Below are positions 1 to 11,700 of a stretch of DNA of 64,000 bases, piece by piece. Each line of letters begins with the position of its first letter. The first letter of the stretch is position 1. The notes beneath the pieces are model-generated. The model was not told the origin of the DNA and did no database searches. It saw nothing but the letters and a program-made list of their open reading frames with translations. The stretch spans positions 50,693,516-50,757,515 of the forward strand of contig CATQJL010000316.1 in the NCBI GenBank assembly GCA_958299035.1, in the 5' to 3' direction. The DNA is from Cylicocyclus nassatus. Its lineage: Eukaryota; Nematoda; Chromadorea; Rhabditida; Strongylidae. The translations under genes and the position numbers were made by a program.

Positions 1-1625
1 GACACCACGATAAAGGTTCCATCCCTATCCCTGTATAACCTTTCCCTGTGCACACTTCTACATGCAATTCCTTATTCCCGCTGTGTTAGTAATCAACATG
101 CTCACCTATCCCTCAACAATCCCAGCCCCGTTGCTCAAACTTTGCAAAAATCAATAAAATTGATAACAGTAAGGGTAATTCTAAAAACTGATGGCGTTAT
201 TCGGCTATCCGGGCCCTAAAATGTTTTTGGGGTGGGTCTTGCTTAAACTCGGTATGTGGGGGCTATTGAAGTCGCTGATGACGCATAAAGTAGTCATTTC
301 GCGTTGCAGCGGTAAAAATCATGAACCTCCTGAAACCTTGGCAGGGAGTTACCTAAAGTGCTCTTTCAAGAATATCGTGCTTAATCCCCAGGATAACGGC
401 AATTCATGTGGTATAAAAGTTTCCCACGACCGTAATGCCTTCCTTATAGGACCACTGCCGCGCGCGATACACCCTTCGGCCTCTGCCTAAGCAAAAACAG
501 GGGAAGGAGATTTGCCGCGTGCGTTACACGTTGGGACAGGTTATCAGGATGGCGCTGGAGACCGCCATGCAAAACAACCGTTTCCCCCATTTCTAGAATA
601 TCTGGGATCTAAATTGGCCCGAAAGCGAAAAAATGTCCATTCAGATCCTGCAACTCACCATAACTTCACTAATGCGTTATGACAGTGAGCAAGCATCATA
701 TTCATAAGCAGTATACTTGTGAACCGTTAGAGGTAAGGTTTTGAGCAAATCTGGAACTTCGACACATCTACACCCACCGTAACCCAAGAAAATGCACTAT
801 CCTGCAAAATTAATATGAAATTCATGTTCCGCGCGCTAAATGACCACCCAGACGAAGTTTAAAGCAAATCCATGTTTTCGACCCCATACCGTATAACCAC
901 CATAACTCTATGAAAAGGTCCTTGCAGAGAGAGTATGAAATTCGTGATCAGCATGTCGCATGAGTTCTCTGGACCAAACTCCAGCCGAGTTCATGATTTT
1001 GACTTCCTACTGTACACCTACCGTAACCACACGGGGAGACGTTCTGCGGAGAACTGTGATATCCGTAATCAGCATGTAAGATAAACTTTATACACGAAGT
1101 TTGAGCAAGCTCTACGACAAGAAAAAACAAAAAAAATTTTGAGGCCCGAATAGCCGCCAAACAGATATTGTACTCGTAATCAGCATGCTCGATTTACCCC
1201 CCCCCCCCCTCCCCCATAAAAGTGATCGATAATCCTGAAAACTAATATTGTATTCGGAATCCCCATGCTCGATTATCCCCCTGTGCAAACTCCCAGCCCC
1301 GCATGTCAAAATTTACAAAAAAAAATCGATAAAATCGATAAAAGTAATCGATAATCCTGAAAACTAATATTGTATTCGTAATCATCATGCTCGATTACCC
1401 CTCTGTGCAAACTCCCAGCCCGTAAGTGAACTCCGCAAAAAAATCGATATCGATCGATGACGGATGACGAAAAGTAGCCTATGACACCGGCCGGGCCCGA
1501 AGTTTATGTGTGCCTGAGTGGTCCGGATCGGTTCAGAAATAAAAATTTCCATTCAGAACATGCATACATACATACAGACAGACAGACCGACAAACAGACA
1601 TTCAGCTTTATACATAAGACTAGCG
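1..1625 (+). repeat. Family D repeat element, copy 1 (5' end cut by window)
   Basis: The element starts with a head shared with the copy at 58.05 kb (ATCCCATCCCTATCCCTGT-like). Its body is built from diverged monomers of about 120 bp containing GTATTCGTAATCAGCATGCTC and CAAACTCCCAGCCCC, with runs of ATCGATAAAATCGATAAAAG. Its tail carries CCGGATCGGTTCAGAAAT and (CAGA)n, and ends in CATTCAGCTTTATA. More decayed monomers can be followed back to about 700. The stretch from 180 to 700 is only weakly related. No protein is coded. Confidence 0.7.
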
Positions 1626-2279
1626 ACCCTATGGGCCGCTAACAGTTTAGCAGGGGCAACTTATTAACCGTCTAGCTGTGACCACGAATCTGTCAAATTT
1701 TACACCTTTTCTTAGAGCTACATGTGAAATCCCAGTTTATGAGGGAGTGTCGCAGCGCCGAGATTCTACAAATCATCCAATAATTCTTGATAGTTCTATC
1801 ACAACCGTACGAGGATTTGAGAACAAAAAGTTGATAGTGTTTCGAATATTACGACCTCCCATCGAAACCTCTCCACAGATTCATTCCTAGAATAAGATTT
1901 CCCTCACCATGCCTTTTATAAGGTGACTTTCAAGGAGCCTTCAGCTGGCATTTTATGAAACTATGATGAAAATTGAATCATGAAAACAAGGTCTTCTTTT
2001 GGAAAAAAAACCCATGATAGACCATGATCGCAACATTTGCTAGCGCTATCTTATCATAATATCTTGCGAATTCTGAACTCCTGACTCCCATCTATAAATC
2101 ATCTTGGCCAAATTTTCCTGACAATCTCCATTTAAAGTCACCTCGAAAGCAGTCAACCTCAAAACGGATGTATCGTACAAAAGACTCACTCAAAAAAACC
2201 TGAGTTCTCAGAAAATTTGGGTGACCAAAATAAATTCTCTTGTTTTCTCATGCCATTGCCATTTACAGATCTTTTTTGT
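1626..2279. other. No feature recognised
   Basis: AT-rich, non-repetitive sequence. A 70-codon open frame at 1678-1890 resembles no known family and is not called. Confidence 0.4.
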
Positions 2280-3370
2280 AAATAATGTTCCACTAACGAC
2301 TTACAGAGCGACATATCTTTCCTATAGAAGAAAGAGACTGCCCTACGAGCCGCCCGACCGATATTTATGACAATTCATAAGAAGGAAAAAGTGTGATTCG
2401 CTCACCAGCCAATATTCGAAAAACAACTCTATAAATCTCCTACCCAGCATTTTAAAAAGCGAAACTTCCCTAAGGCCCTTTCCACAGAATGTTATTTTGG
2501 CTGTACTCTTCGAGACCTTACAAACAATATTTTGGGACAAAACTGCCATAAAAGGTCTCCCTTGGTATAAACCAATATTTTAGAAAGCAAAATTACGTCT
2601 ATGACCGGGGACTGCTTTAGACGTTATTTCAAGAAAAAACTACCCTTTGGGTCCCTGCAGATCTATAACCAACTATCAAAAGAGTCTTCCTATAGGCCGC
2701 TTACAGACTATTATACTGGGGAAGTGCTGTCTTGTGGGCTGCTTACAAATTAAGAATTCAAAAAAAATATTTAAAAAATTGCCCTGTGAGCTTTTATTAT
2801 ATTGAAAAAAAATGCCCTACGGGCCGCTTACGGGTCGCCCTTCGAGACTTCGAGAAAAGCGTGCCTATGCACTGCACACAGACCGATCTTTCAAAAAAGC
2901 CCGCCCCAAAAACCCTCAAATCTGCAAAAAATGTTCTAAGAACCACTCAAAAACCAACATTTCAAGGAAAAACCGCCCTACCCTAAACCAATATTTTGAA
3001 ATAGCAAAAGGCCGATGTTTATAGAAAAAGTTATTGCCTTATAAGAAACTGATATTTTCAGAAAGGACTGCCAGCGCCTTCAAATCCATATTTGAGAAAA
3101 AATCACCCTACGGGTCGCCTACAGAACGCGACCCTTGATTACAATTTGAATGCCCTATGGACCTCTCGCAGACCGGTGTCTTGAGAAATAAACTGCTATG
3201 AAGGGCACTGCCCTATGAATCCCTACAAACGTGCTCTACGAGCCGCTTGCGGTAAGATGTGCTCTATGGAACGCCAACGCATCGTTTTTGATAGAAAAAT
3301 GTAGAGGCCTACCAGCTTCTTAAAGACTTATAGTAACAAACTAATATTTCGAGAAACAACGAAAGAACTG
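2280..3370. repeat. Degenerate tandem repeat
   Basis: The motif GCCCTACGGGCCGCTTACAG, followed by a GACC.ATATTT..AGAAA-like stretch, recurs irregularly with heavy divergence (for example near 2340, 2690, 2740, 2810, 3105 and 3210). This is an old minisatellite-like array. Open frames inside it are repeat artefacts. Confidence 0.55.
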
Positions 3371-3953
3371 TCCTCATTAGTCTTTTATTGAACCAGAGAT
3401 GGATACTTCAACAGGAAAATGAGAAGTGAGCAGATTGTTGCAGCATGTACATGAACGTGCGGCTATACAGCATGTCGAAAGCTAGACAAGCATGGGGCTC
3501 CAATACCAAAGACTCAAAACAAGGAATTCAGTCATACGCGCAGGGTTCAATCTTGCGAAAGAGGGGGGGGGGGTACTGTTAGCAATCTTACGAGAGTGTC
3601 GGCACCTCCCCACATTATAGCCTTTTTGCACTTAGTAGTCACACCCCTATCGAAAACATTCCCCGAGGAGGGACGATGCTCACCCCCTACGAAAACACGC
3701 CAGCCTTGTTGGTAAATCTGTACCCTCCGCACCCTCGGCAATCACTCGCCTCAGTCCGTAACTTGTCAACATGTAAGTGCGGAACCTTGCCATTCTTTAT
3801 TATAAAATGATATGGTCAATAGAGTGAACATGAACACTAAAATTGCGAACATATGTTTTTACCATAATCAAGTTAAGCAGTTTTAAAAGCTCTCGTTCCT
3901 ACTTTTGAAGAGCTTTGATGACAAACGAATAAGATGAGCGAAATACAGTACAA
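3371..3953. other. No gene seen; one poly-G run
   Basis: Unique-looking sequence with a G-run near 3563. No splice-supported exon or repeat was recognised. Confidence 0.4.
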
Positions 3954-4639
3954 CTCAGGGACTCGCGCCGTGCGGGCGGCCAGCGACGACCTTACAATCG
4001 CTCGTCGATGTGTGTGCGATTGTACGGTCGTCAAGGACCGTTGGCACGGTTAACGTGGGGCGCCCGCACGTCTCTATGCCTCGCCGCTTGCGCGGGGAAG
4101 GTCGGCCGCTCGCTTGCTGTTGGAGTGAATGTATATGGGATACCTTGACCATTTTTCTTGGATAGATCAATCCTTCTCACATTTTGGGAGCATGGATCGA
4201 TGCCTGCAGCATTGGCCAAACTTTACAGGGTGAAGCCCACACCATCACTCCTGATAACTGTAGCCTCACACGGGTTCATTCTAGCCTTGCTGGTGAAAGG
4301 AAATGTTGATAACACGATATGTCAACGCTTAGCCAGCCTAAACACTGCGTCGTATCTCACGCAGGTACTGTTTATGCTCACAGTGTGTGAAAATAGTGAG
4401 CAGAAAATAGAAGTCACTGTTGGCCGCTTGCACGGCAACAGGTATTGCCGACCGATAAGACGGAAGCATTGCTGGCCGCTCGCTCGGGCAACTGTATTGT
4501 GCCGTTTGCACGGTAACATAGCCTGCTGCTAGGACGGCGCTTCAGCTGTTTGCCGCAAGCACGGAAGCTTCAGGCTTATGTCGACCGCTTGTACGCTAGC
4601 TCTTACAGGAGGACCGCTCGCACGGCGCGAATCCCTGAG
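3954..4639. mobile_element. GC-rich inverted-repeat element, ends CTCAGGGA
   Basis: The left end CTCAGGGACTCGCGCCGTGC matches the reverse complement of the right end (CTCAGGGATTCGCGCCGTGC), ending at 4639. Inside, GCCGCTTGCACGG-like motifs recur many times, mostly in inverted orientation toward each end. No target duplication is clear and no transposase frame is present, so it is a non-autonomous DNA element of unknown superfamily. The open frame at 4158-4532 follows the repeat motifs and is not called. Confidence 0.65.
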
Positions 4640-5713
4640 AACACATTTTTCTGACATTTATAGCTGGTTGAATCTTCCGAGATTATTTTTTGATGCAGTC
4701 CTATAGTAAGTTTCAACTCAGTTTAGGCGGGAATCGGACTGGCGGGAGTTCGCTTCGCAACGATTCGCGCCGCTCTGCGTTCTGGGTCTCTTCATTTTAA
4801 TCTATCTCGCTGAGCCAGTGGCGGTGCGAACGCGCTGCTCCACATCGAACGTTTCACCTACTCCGAGTTGAAAAAGACTGCATATGTCATGCTAAACCTT
4901 ATATATCAAACGAAGCGCAGCAACTCATTCTATGCAGCTTTTCATCCTTCTTGTAAGACCGTTTTTCCATCTCGATTCTAGAAGCCTTCGGAGATGAAAT
5001 TATCACAAGTCTTGATTTTGGACGCCCCTCAGGTTTTACCAGAAATGTGGCATTTGACATTTCAAAACGGTAAACCACAGTTGCGTTGTAAAACTGGTGT
5101 CGAATCATAATCAGTTTTTTTTTATTTCTCTGGATTGTGTGTTCACTGGTGCTTGTGGACGGGGCATGAGCCTCATTTAAACATTAATTGAGGCCATGAG
5201 ACGCTCTCAGTGCACGAAGGGCAAAGGTGACGTGTGCCGTTGCCCAATCATGCCTACAACTGCATGAGAAAGGGATGGAGTGCAGAGCAAATACAGATTG
5301 TCTCATCAACGGGAATCAGTGGCCTAAACCATACCGAAAAAGTACAAAAAAGGAAAGTTTCAGAAAGGCATTTTGTTCCTAAAGGTATAGTATAAGCTCG
5401 CAGGCAGCACAAATAGATGACTGTTCCGAAAAATGCCAGACTAATATTATTGGTGATGAACTAGAAACTTCGAATTATTACCATTTTTTAACTGAGTATA
5501 GGTTTAGAAGCCATTATTTGCATAGAGGCTGGTAAGCAAAAGATTATATGCCATCAGCAGCGATGTACAGTTGTACGCTCACATGTCAATAACGGATTTC
5601 CATCTTTTTCTTTCCGACATCATTCCAACGATACGCTCCCTCGGAGGCAGCCTGCTGTTCCGTTTTGCTATACTCTGACCAAATTCTGTTTCTTGACCAA
5701 GAAGTTGCAACAC
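4640..5713. other. No gene recognised downstream of the last M1 exon
   Basis: This stretch should hold the last exons of the aminopeptidase if they are in the window. The minus strand was read for a W...R......ac..G pattern and none was convincing. Confidence 0.35.
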
Positions 5714-5755
5714 GATTTCACGGTAAAATGGAAACAACACTGCTTGCATGTATGA
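5714..5755 (-). CDS. M1 aminopeptidase exon ([14 protein letters not shown]), 3' part uncertain
   Basis: After the acceptor TTTGCAG the frame gives [14 protein letters not shown], matching the y...ll.PlY..lG helix of the M1 C-terminal domain. It joins the preceding exon in phase 0 across a 55-bp intron. Downstream residues in the same frame (to about 5580) do not look like the family, so the exon probably ends at the GTGTTG after REI. No later exon was recognised to the left of it. The 3' end of the gene is therefore off the window, too divergent, or lost. Confidence 0.6.
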
Positions 5756-8700
5756 CTGCAAAGTCGCTTCTGATGCAAACAAATGAAAAGAGTTTTGTAT
5801 CCAGACTTACCTTAACGCTCGAAGCATCTTCTTCTTCAAGTCTATACATAGTTAGTAGTTTATCAAACCCATCTATGATTGCTTTCCAAGGCAAACGATG
5901 CTGTAAAATGAAATAAATATGATCGGGAGGCGATGTTCGGAACCTGCGCAGGCCATACTGCGAAATCAGCTAGAAAGTCGTCTAATCTACACGTTATCTT
6001 CTATAATTCATTGCGATGATGAATCAGAATGGCATAGTATGAGCATAGCACGCTACAGTGGCAGAGTGAACACCAAAAAGTATGGCCGTATTATTATTTC
6101 GCAGTATGCCCCGCAGGTTCCGATCATCGCCCCGATCATATTTGTTTCATTTTACAGCATCATCTGCCAAAAAAATGTACTGTTTATAATACAGCTCTTG
6201 AAAGACCACCAAACACCTAAATATATGCCGGCGTGGCGTTATACTACGAAGACCTCGCCGCCATAATCAGCACGCGCGCCGAGCTGGCTTACTGTATTTC
6301 GCACCCATTTAGAACCGGTGAGCATGAGCTATGAGGCAATCGCGAGAACGCGGCCTCGTCCGCTTTGTCGCGCGACGTCGCGCCGCGATGCCGCGAATTT
6401 TACAAAAGTTACATGAAAATATTCAGAAAAAATTCTCTTTCAGATTTTAACGTACTGTATTGTCCGTTGCATCACATAAGGTGAAACTTCGAAAAAAACC
6501 TGTGAATTCCTAGCTTATATTTGATTCATGTTCGTTGTTCAAATAAAATCAAAGGAATAAAATTCTCTTATCAAGTCTTATCATCTGACTGTCCGTGTTT
6601 GAAGATTAAAAGAAAAAATAAGGAGCGTAAGGCGTTTAAAACATGTACGTTGCTGAGCAATCAAATCTCGATTTATATACGTTTTGGCATCAGCGATCTT
6701 CTTTTGTCCTAATAGGTTAAGTCTGCACGTCATCATCGTTGTGTTACCAATCTCAACTTGCAATCTATGCCACAGGTCAGAGCTTGCAATGACAACTAAG
6801 TAACTATGCCATGACAAAAACAGGCGTGAAACAAAAAAAAAGAAAACCGAAGAAACACTAAGGAGTTTCGGAGTCAAACGAATGTTTTGTTTTTGTCATG
6901 ACTCATAATAACGGGCTAAGAGTGTTTATGTGCTTTTTTTGTATGTATGTGTGTGTCTGTCTGTTTGTCTGTTTGTTTGTTTGTCTGTTTGTCTGTCTGT
7001 CTGTCTTAACTAAATTCACAGAACGGGTCGCAGGCAAGGTCTCAAGCCACAATTTTTTGCACAACACGCACTGCCACCATCCAGATTCACCATGCCAAAG
7101 CAGAGCAGATCTATTGAGTAGGTCTCTCAAAAATCGCATTCCAAACGGATCCAATTAACGTCTGGCGCGCAATACTGTGTCCGTAATACCACTTATTGCA
7201 AAGTCATGATTATGTTTGGCAAGTGATAGTGCAAGCCATGAAGAAGATGAATCTTGCACCCAAAAAAGTGATGAAAGTCTATTACTCCAAGAAAAAGACG
7301 CCAAAACGATTATTTACGTAAATGGTCAATTTGCCAGGTTTTTACCTGAGCATTTGAGAGGATTTTTGCACTGGGATGTAGCTCGCCATGGATATTATAT
7401 TTATTTCGACTACCAAACCATGAAAAAATTCAAAAGTATTTCAGTTCTGCATTCGTTTTTCATCTTACAGAGTTTCATCCACCCAAAATACCGACCTCAC
7501 ACAAAAAAGCTTGCGGAATGAGTGGTTTTTTACGTTTCATTCGTGAAAGAGGCCTTGCGCGATATGTTTCAATGCCATGTTGTGCGGGAATGAGTATGGC
7601 ACATAGAAGAGCTAGTGTGAGCCTCTGCCGGCAAAGGTGAGGCACTGGTTTGGAAATATTAGGTCGTAAAGAAAGTTCCCGGGCACTTGCGAAAATTTTT
7701 CCGAATCGCTGCAACTTCAAGCAGATTGATTCTTTTTTGAAGCTACGAACTTCATTGCAGAGACAATTTTCTCCACAACATATATTTGTCTTACTGGCTT
7801 TTCACAAGGGAATGGTCCAAATTCGAAGTGGCCAACCCCAGCAAGCTGTATACTGTTGAACACTCCATGGAGGGCTGGGTACATATCCGCCTTCATTATC
7901 TGCTTCTCGGTCTTACACGAAGTTATGGCCCTCGATTCCGCCATGGGACCGCCGGGCATCATAAGTACCGCTCGCCCAACTAGCAGACAGGGGACTCATA
8001 GCGCAGTGGTAAGTGTACTCATAGGACCAGCTGCCTTTTTGACTGCAAGTTCGATTCCTTCTGCTTGCTATTCTTTTGCAACTTCCCAATATCTATATTG
8101 CTAGCGCGAAGTCTCTAACGCTGCTAAAAAGACAATTCAACATTTGAAGACTTCGCAAACTTCATTTTTTCTGTAAGTTGCGAGTACGAGCCAATCCGGA
8201 TAAAAAGGCGTATTCAAGCCTTTTGACCCAAAGAATCTATCTCAAACCAAAAATTAGGTTTCTGTTTATCATTTTCAGCTACATCTTTCTTGCGCTTGCT
8301 TCTGTTCGTTCTTACAGTCTTATTCATCAACAGTTTTCTTCTTTCTCTCACCGTATCACCTCTATTCTCAAGAGAGTTTGTACGGTAAGAAATAAAATTT
8401 TCGGTTCAGAATCGAGGGCCATAACTTCGTGTATGAGACCGAGAAGCAGATAATAAAGGCAGAATGTACCCAGCCCTGCTGGAGTGTTCAACGGTATACA
8501 GATTGCTAAGATTGGCCATTTCGAATTTTGACCATTTCCTTGTCAGCACCTCACTGTGGTTAACCAGCATGCGCAGAAGGGCAAAAAACGTCGTCGCGAG
8601 AAGTGGCCTATTTGTGCAGGATTATCTCAGGCAGGATGAGAGCTGGAAAGCCCAGATGCTGTAGTTATATAGAGGTCTGCTAGGGCTGTTATGGGGACCA

Positions 8701-11700
8701 TTCATGAATTGAAAGGCCACCTGGAAAAAAAACTTCTCAAAAAGTTTGAAAATCGACCATTTTTCCCCAAAAATGCACCATCTTTCGAGCAAGTGACTTT
8801 GAAGTATTCTACTTCTGTACGGAGGATCAAATCTTTGATTACTGGCAACATTGGTGAAGTAATGCCTTGCACAACTTTTAAGCCATCATCCAGGCGTGGC
8901 GATCTCCGCAGAAGCGACGCCAGCTGCGAAAAGAGTTGCAGTCAGAGGCAAGTTCGACAGCTTGTAATTTCTGAGCGCAAATCGCAAAACTCGAGGCACC
9001 TGCGGGTCAGAAGTTAACAGGCTTCGCAATCAGATCCTCATGATTTGGACGAAATTCTTCTGATTGCACAAAAAATGGCCGTAGGAAGAAAAATTGTGAA
9101 ATTTTTGTGGTTGGAAAGATTTCTCTTCTTGATGCTCAGATCAAACACGTCTTGGCATTGTTAAAAGTCAGAAAGCGTATTGAAAACTTTAGGTTTCTCT
9201 CTACGAACGGTATTACAAACTTGGCATCAAAGTCCGACAGAGCGACAAAAAATGCGTTTGAAATTGAAATTTCCAGAATGCCCGGGAACTTTCTTTACAA
9301 CTTAATACAAACGAACATAGATCAAATTAAAAAACATGGCATTGATGAGTTTCCAAAACTTTCACCTTATGCGGTGCGACGGACGATACAGCACGTTAAA
9401 GTCTGAAAGAAGAATTTTATCAGAGTTTGTAACTTTTGTAAGATTCGCAACATCGTGGCGCGACGTCGCAACGCGGCGAAGCTGACAAGGCTGCGTTCTC
9501 GCGATTCCTCATGCTCACGCTCACCGGTGCTAAATGGGGGCGGGATACAGACAGCTAGCTCGGCGCGTGTGCCGATTATGGCGGCAAGCTTCGGAGAGGT
9601 TTTGTAGTATAACGCACGTCCTTCAAATATATAAGTAGGGATCTGCGTGAGTATTCAAAGTCAAAATTCAAGGCTTCCATCGGAATACTGATTCCAAATT
9701 CTACTAACTAGGGGAGGCCCCAAAGCCGTGTGGTTTTTCCAATGTAACGTATACCAATCTGAAGAGCATCCAACGCTGATTCCAAAACTCTTTGTTTTCA
9801 AAAAAGCATCTCTAAACTGTGGCACGCTAAGGATGCTCTCGACAAAAAAAATGTGCAGGTTTTTGATTTTTTTCGATAAACCTCATCCAGCGAACAGCGG
9901 TTTATCCAAAAGTCCAATATCCTAAGATTTTAGTAGTTTCTATTATCAACATGTTTAGCAGTGCCATAGTATATTCTCGATACAATTCTAGCATTTCCAT
10001 CGAGTCTTTAGGAAGATAAACGAATTCGAATATGTGATGTGATCCCCTGGGGATCCTTAAGGGATCACACAAAACAGTGAAATGTCCCACTTGTAGGCCA
10101 ATCTCCTGTCATCCATTATGCTTGAAGGCAGCGTCCCACAGACTGGGAGTACCTGGCTCAGGTAGTAATGTAGTAGACCCCCTAATAAGCGAACAAAAGT
10201 TTGCAGCGCGAAAGGGGACCTGCGAAGTTTACAAGCCCGCCAACTGGCCCGAATCTTACGGTAGGCTCGGGAGAGTGCGAGATGCACGCAGAGACGCAGA
10301 ATTGCTGCGGGACTCTGCGCTCATGACTGTGCGCGCTGTGCGTGCTCTGGGCCTTGCAGTTCGAAATCGCTGTGCAGACGGCATTCGGGCCTAGCGTAAG
10401 ATCCGGGCCACTTTTGGAGCAAATTTCAGGCTTGATAGACCCCCTTTTTCGCTCCAAACTTCAGTTATCGCTTAGGTAGGGGTCTACTTTAACATCGCCA
10501 TAAAACCGGGCACCCGTTTTTTGTCGGGACGCTGCCCTCAAGCATCATGGGAACCTATATGATAGGTGGACAAAAGGGAACCTTTATAAGCCGGACAAAG
10601 AAAGAAGAAGAAAGATATCTAACAAAGGAAGAATACTTGGTCGAAGTGGAGTTTCCATATGAGATATACACTGTCCTATATAGCTTGGAACGCTGTATTC
10701 AAATCTGCTTTCGACGACTGCAAAGCCTTTTTGCGGGGAGAGTTATAGAAGTTTTTTCAAGCCGAAAATTTGAATGCGCGGCTACGATAAAATCATTCAG
10801 AAGTGTAGTCAGGGCCCGGCACAAGGTGGGCAAATGGGGTTTTCCAAAACGAATTCCTCTTTGATCCTAGAATTGTTTACGAATACCCCCTTGAGCCCAA
10901 AAACGATGCTTTGTGCTTGTGCAACGAGAGCACCGGCCACACTTCGCCCAAAAGCGCTCAAAAACGCTCAAAATGTTCAAACTCCTCTAACTCATCACTT
11001 GTACCAAGATAGAATACAGGAAGAAGAATAAACAAGAAAAATGATGAAGGATAAAGAAATTTAAAGTAACGCAGTCATAGGACTGAGAGACGCGTTCCCG
11101 CGCGTACCGATTGATTGGGGCGTGCTTTCCATCTTACAAGGGAAGTTACTTAACTTAGGTCGGCCTTTTGAAATGAGACACATATATTTAGAGTCAGCTC
11201 GGAATGCTGATTCCAAATATGCTGTCCTTAGCTGCGAAGCTTTCCTCTGAAGCGAGTTATGAGCTTTTTCCTAAGCAAAGTACTGACCGACTTGGGCATG
11301 CTACGGTATCGTCATCCAAGTAGTAGTTCAAATGCATACAACACCCTATCAAAGGCAAATGACTCAGTTTGATGTTATTTCGATTTCCCACCACTTTTTT
11401 AGGCAGATTTTCATTTATAGGCCTTCTTTCCATATTCAGTTATATGTCAGTTATACATACTAAAAAGTTCATAACTCGCTTCACAGGAACGCTTCGCAGC
11501 TAAGGACAGCATATTTGGAATCAGCATTCCGAGCTGACTCTAAATATATGTGTCTCATTTCAAAAGGCCGACCTAAGCTAAGTGACTTCCCTCGTTAGAA
11601 AGCTAGGCTGATGATGAGATTTTGTTCTCTAACAAAGACAAGAGGAGGAGTTTCGGAACCAAAATCTCACCATGTAGTAAACTTAAGGTGTACAACAGAT

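Larger units (their letters stand above)
6231..9618. mobile_element. 3.4-kb element with about 256-bp terminal inverted repeats
   Basis: Positions 6231-6486 and 9361-9618 are inverted copies with high similarity throughout. They share CGTTATACTAC near the ends, GCCGCCATAATC, the CACCGGTGAGC stretch and CATAAGGTGAAAC at the inner edge. The interior contains two secondary repeats (6.9-7.65 kb and 7.8-8.55 kb). A frame at 9107-9406 ([19 protein letters not shown]...) runs into the right repeat and stops there. It resembles no transposase I know. Target duplication is not clear. Confidence 0.7.

Noticed and set aside
6945..7008. Cysteine-rich peptides over the TGTC/TGTT tract
   Set aside because: They are direct translation of a microsatellite.
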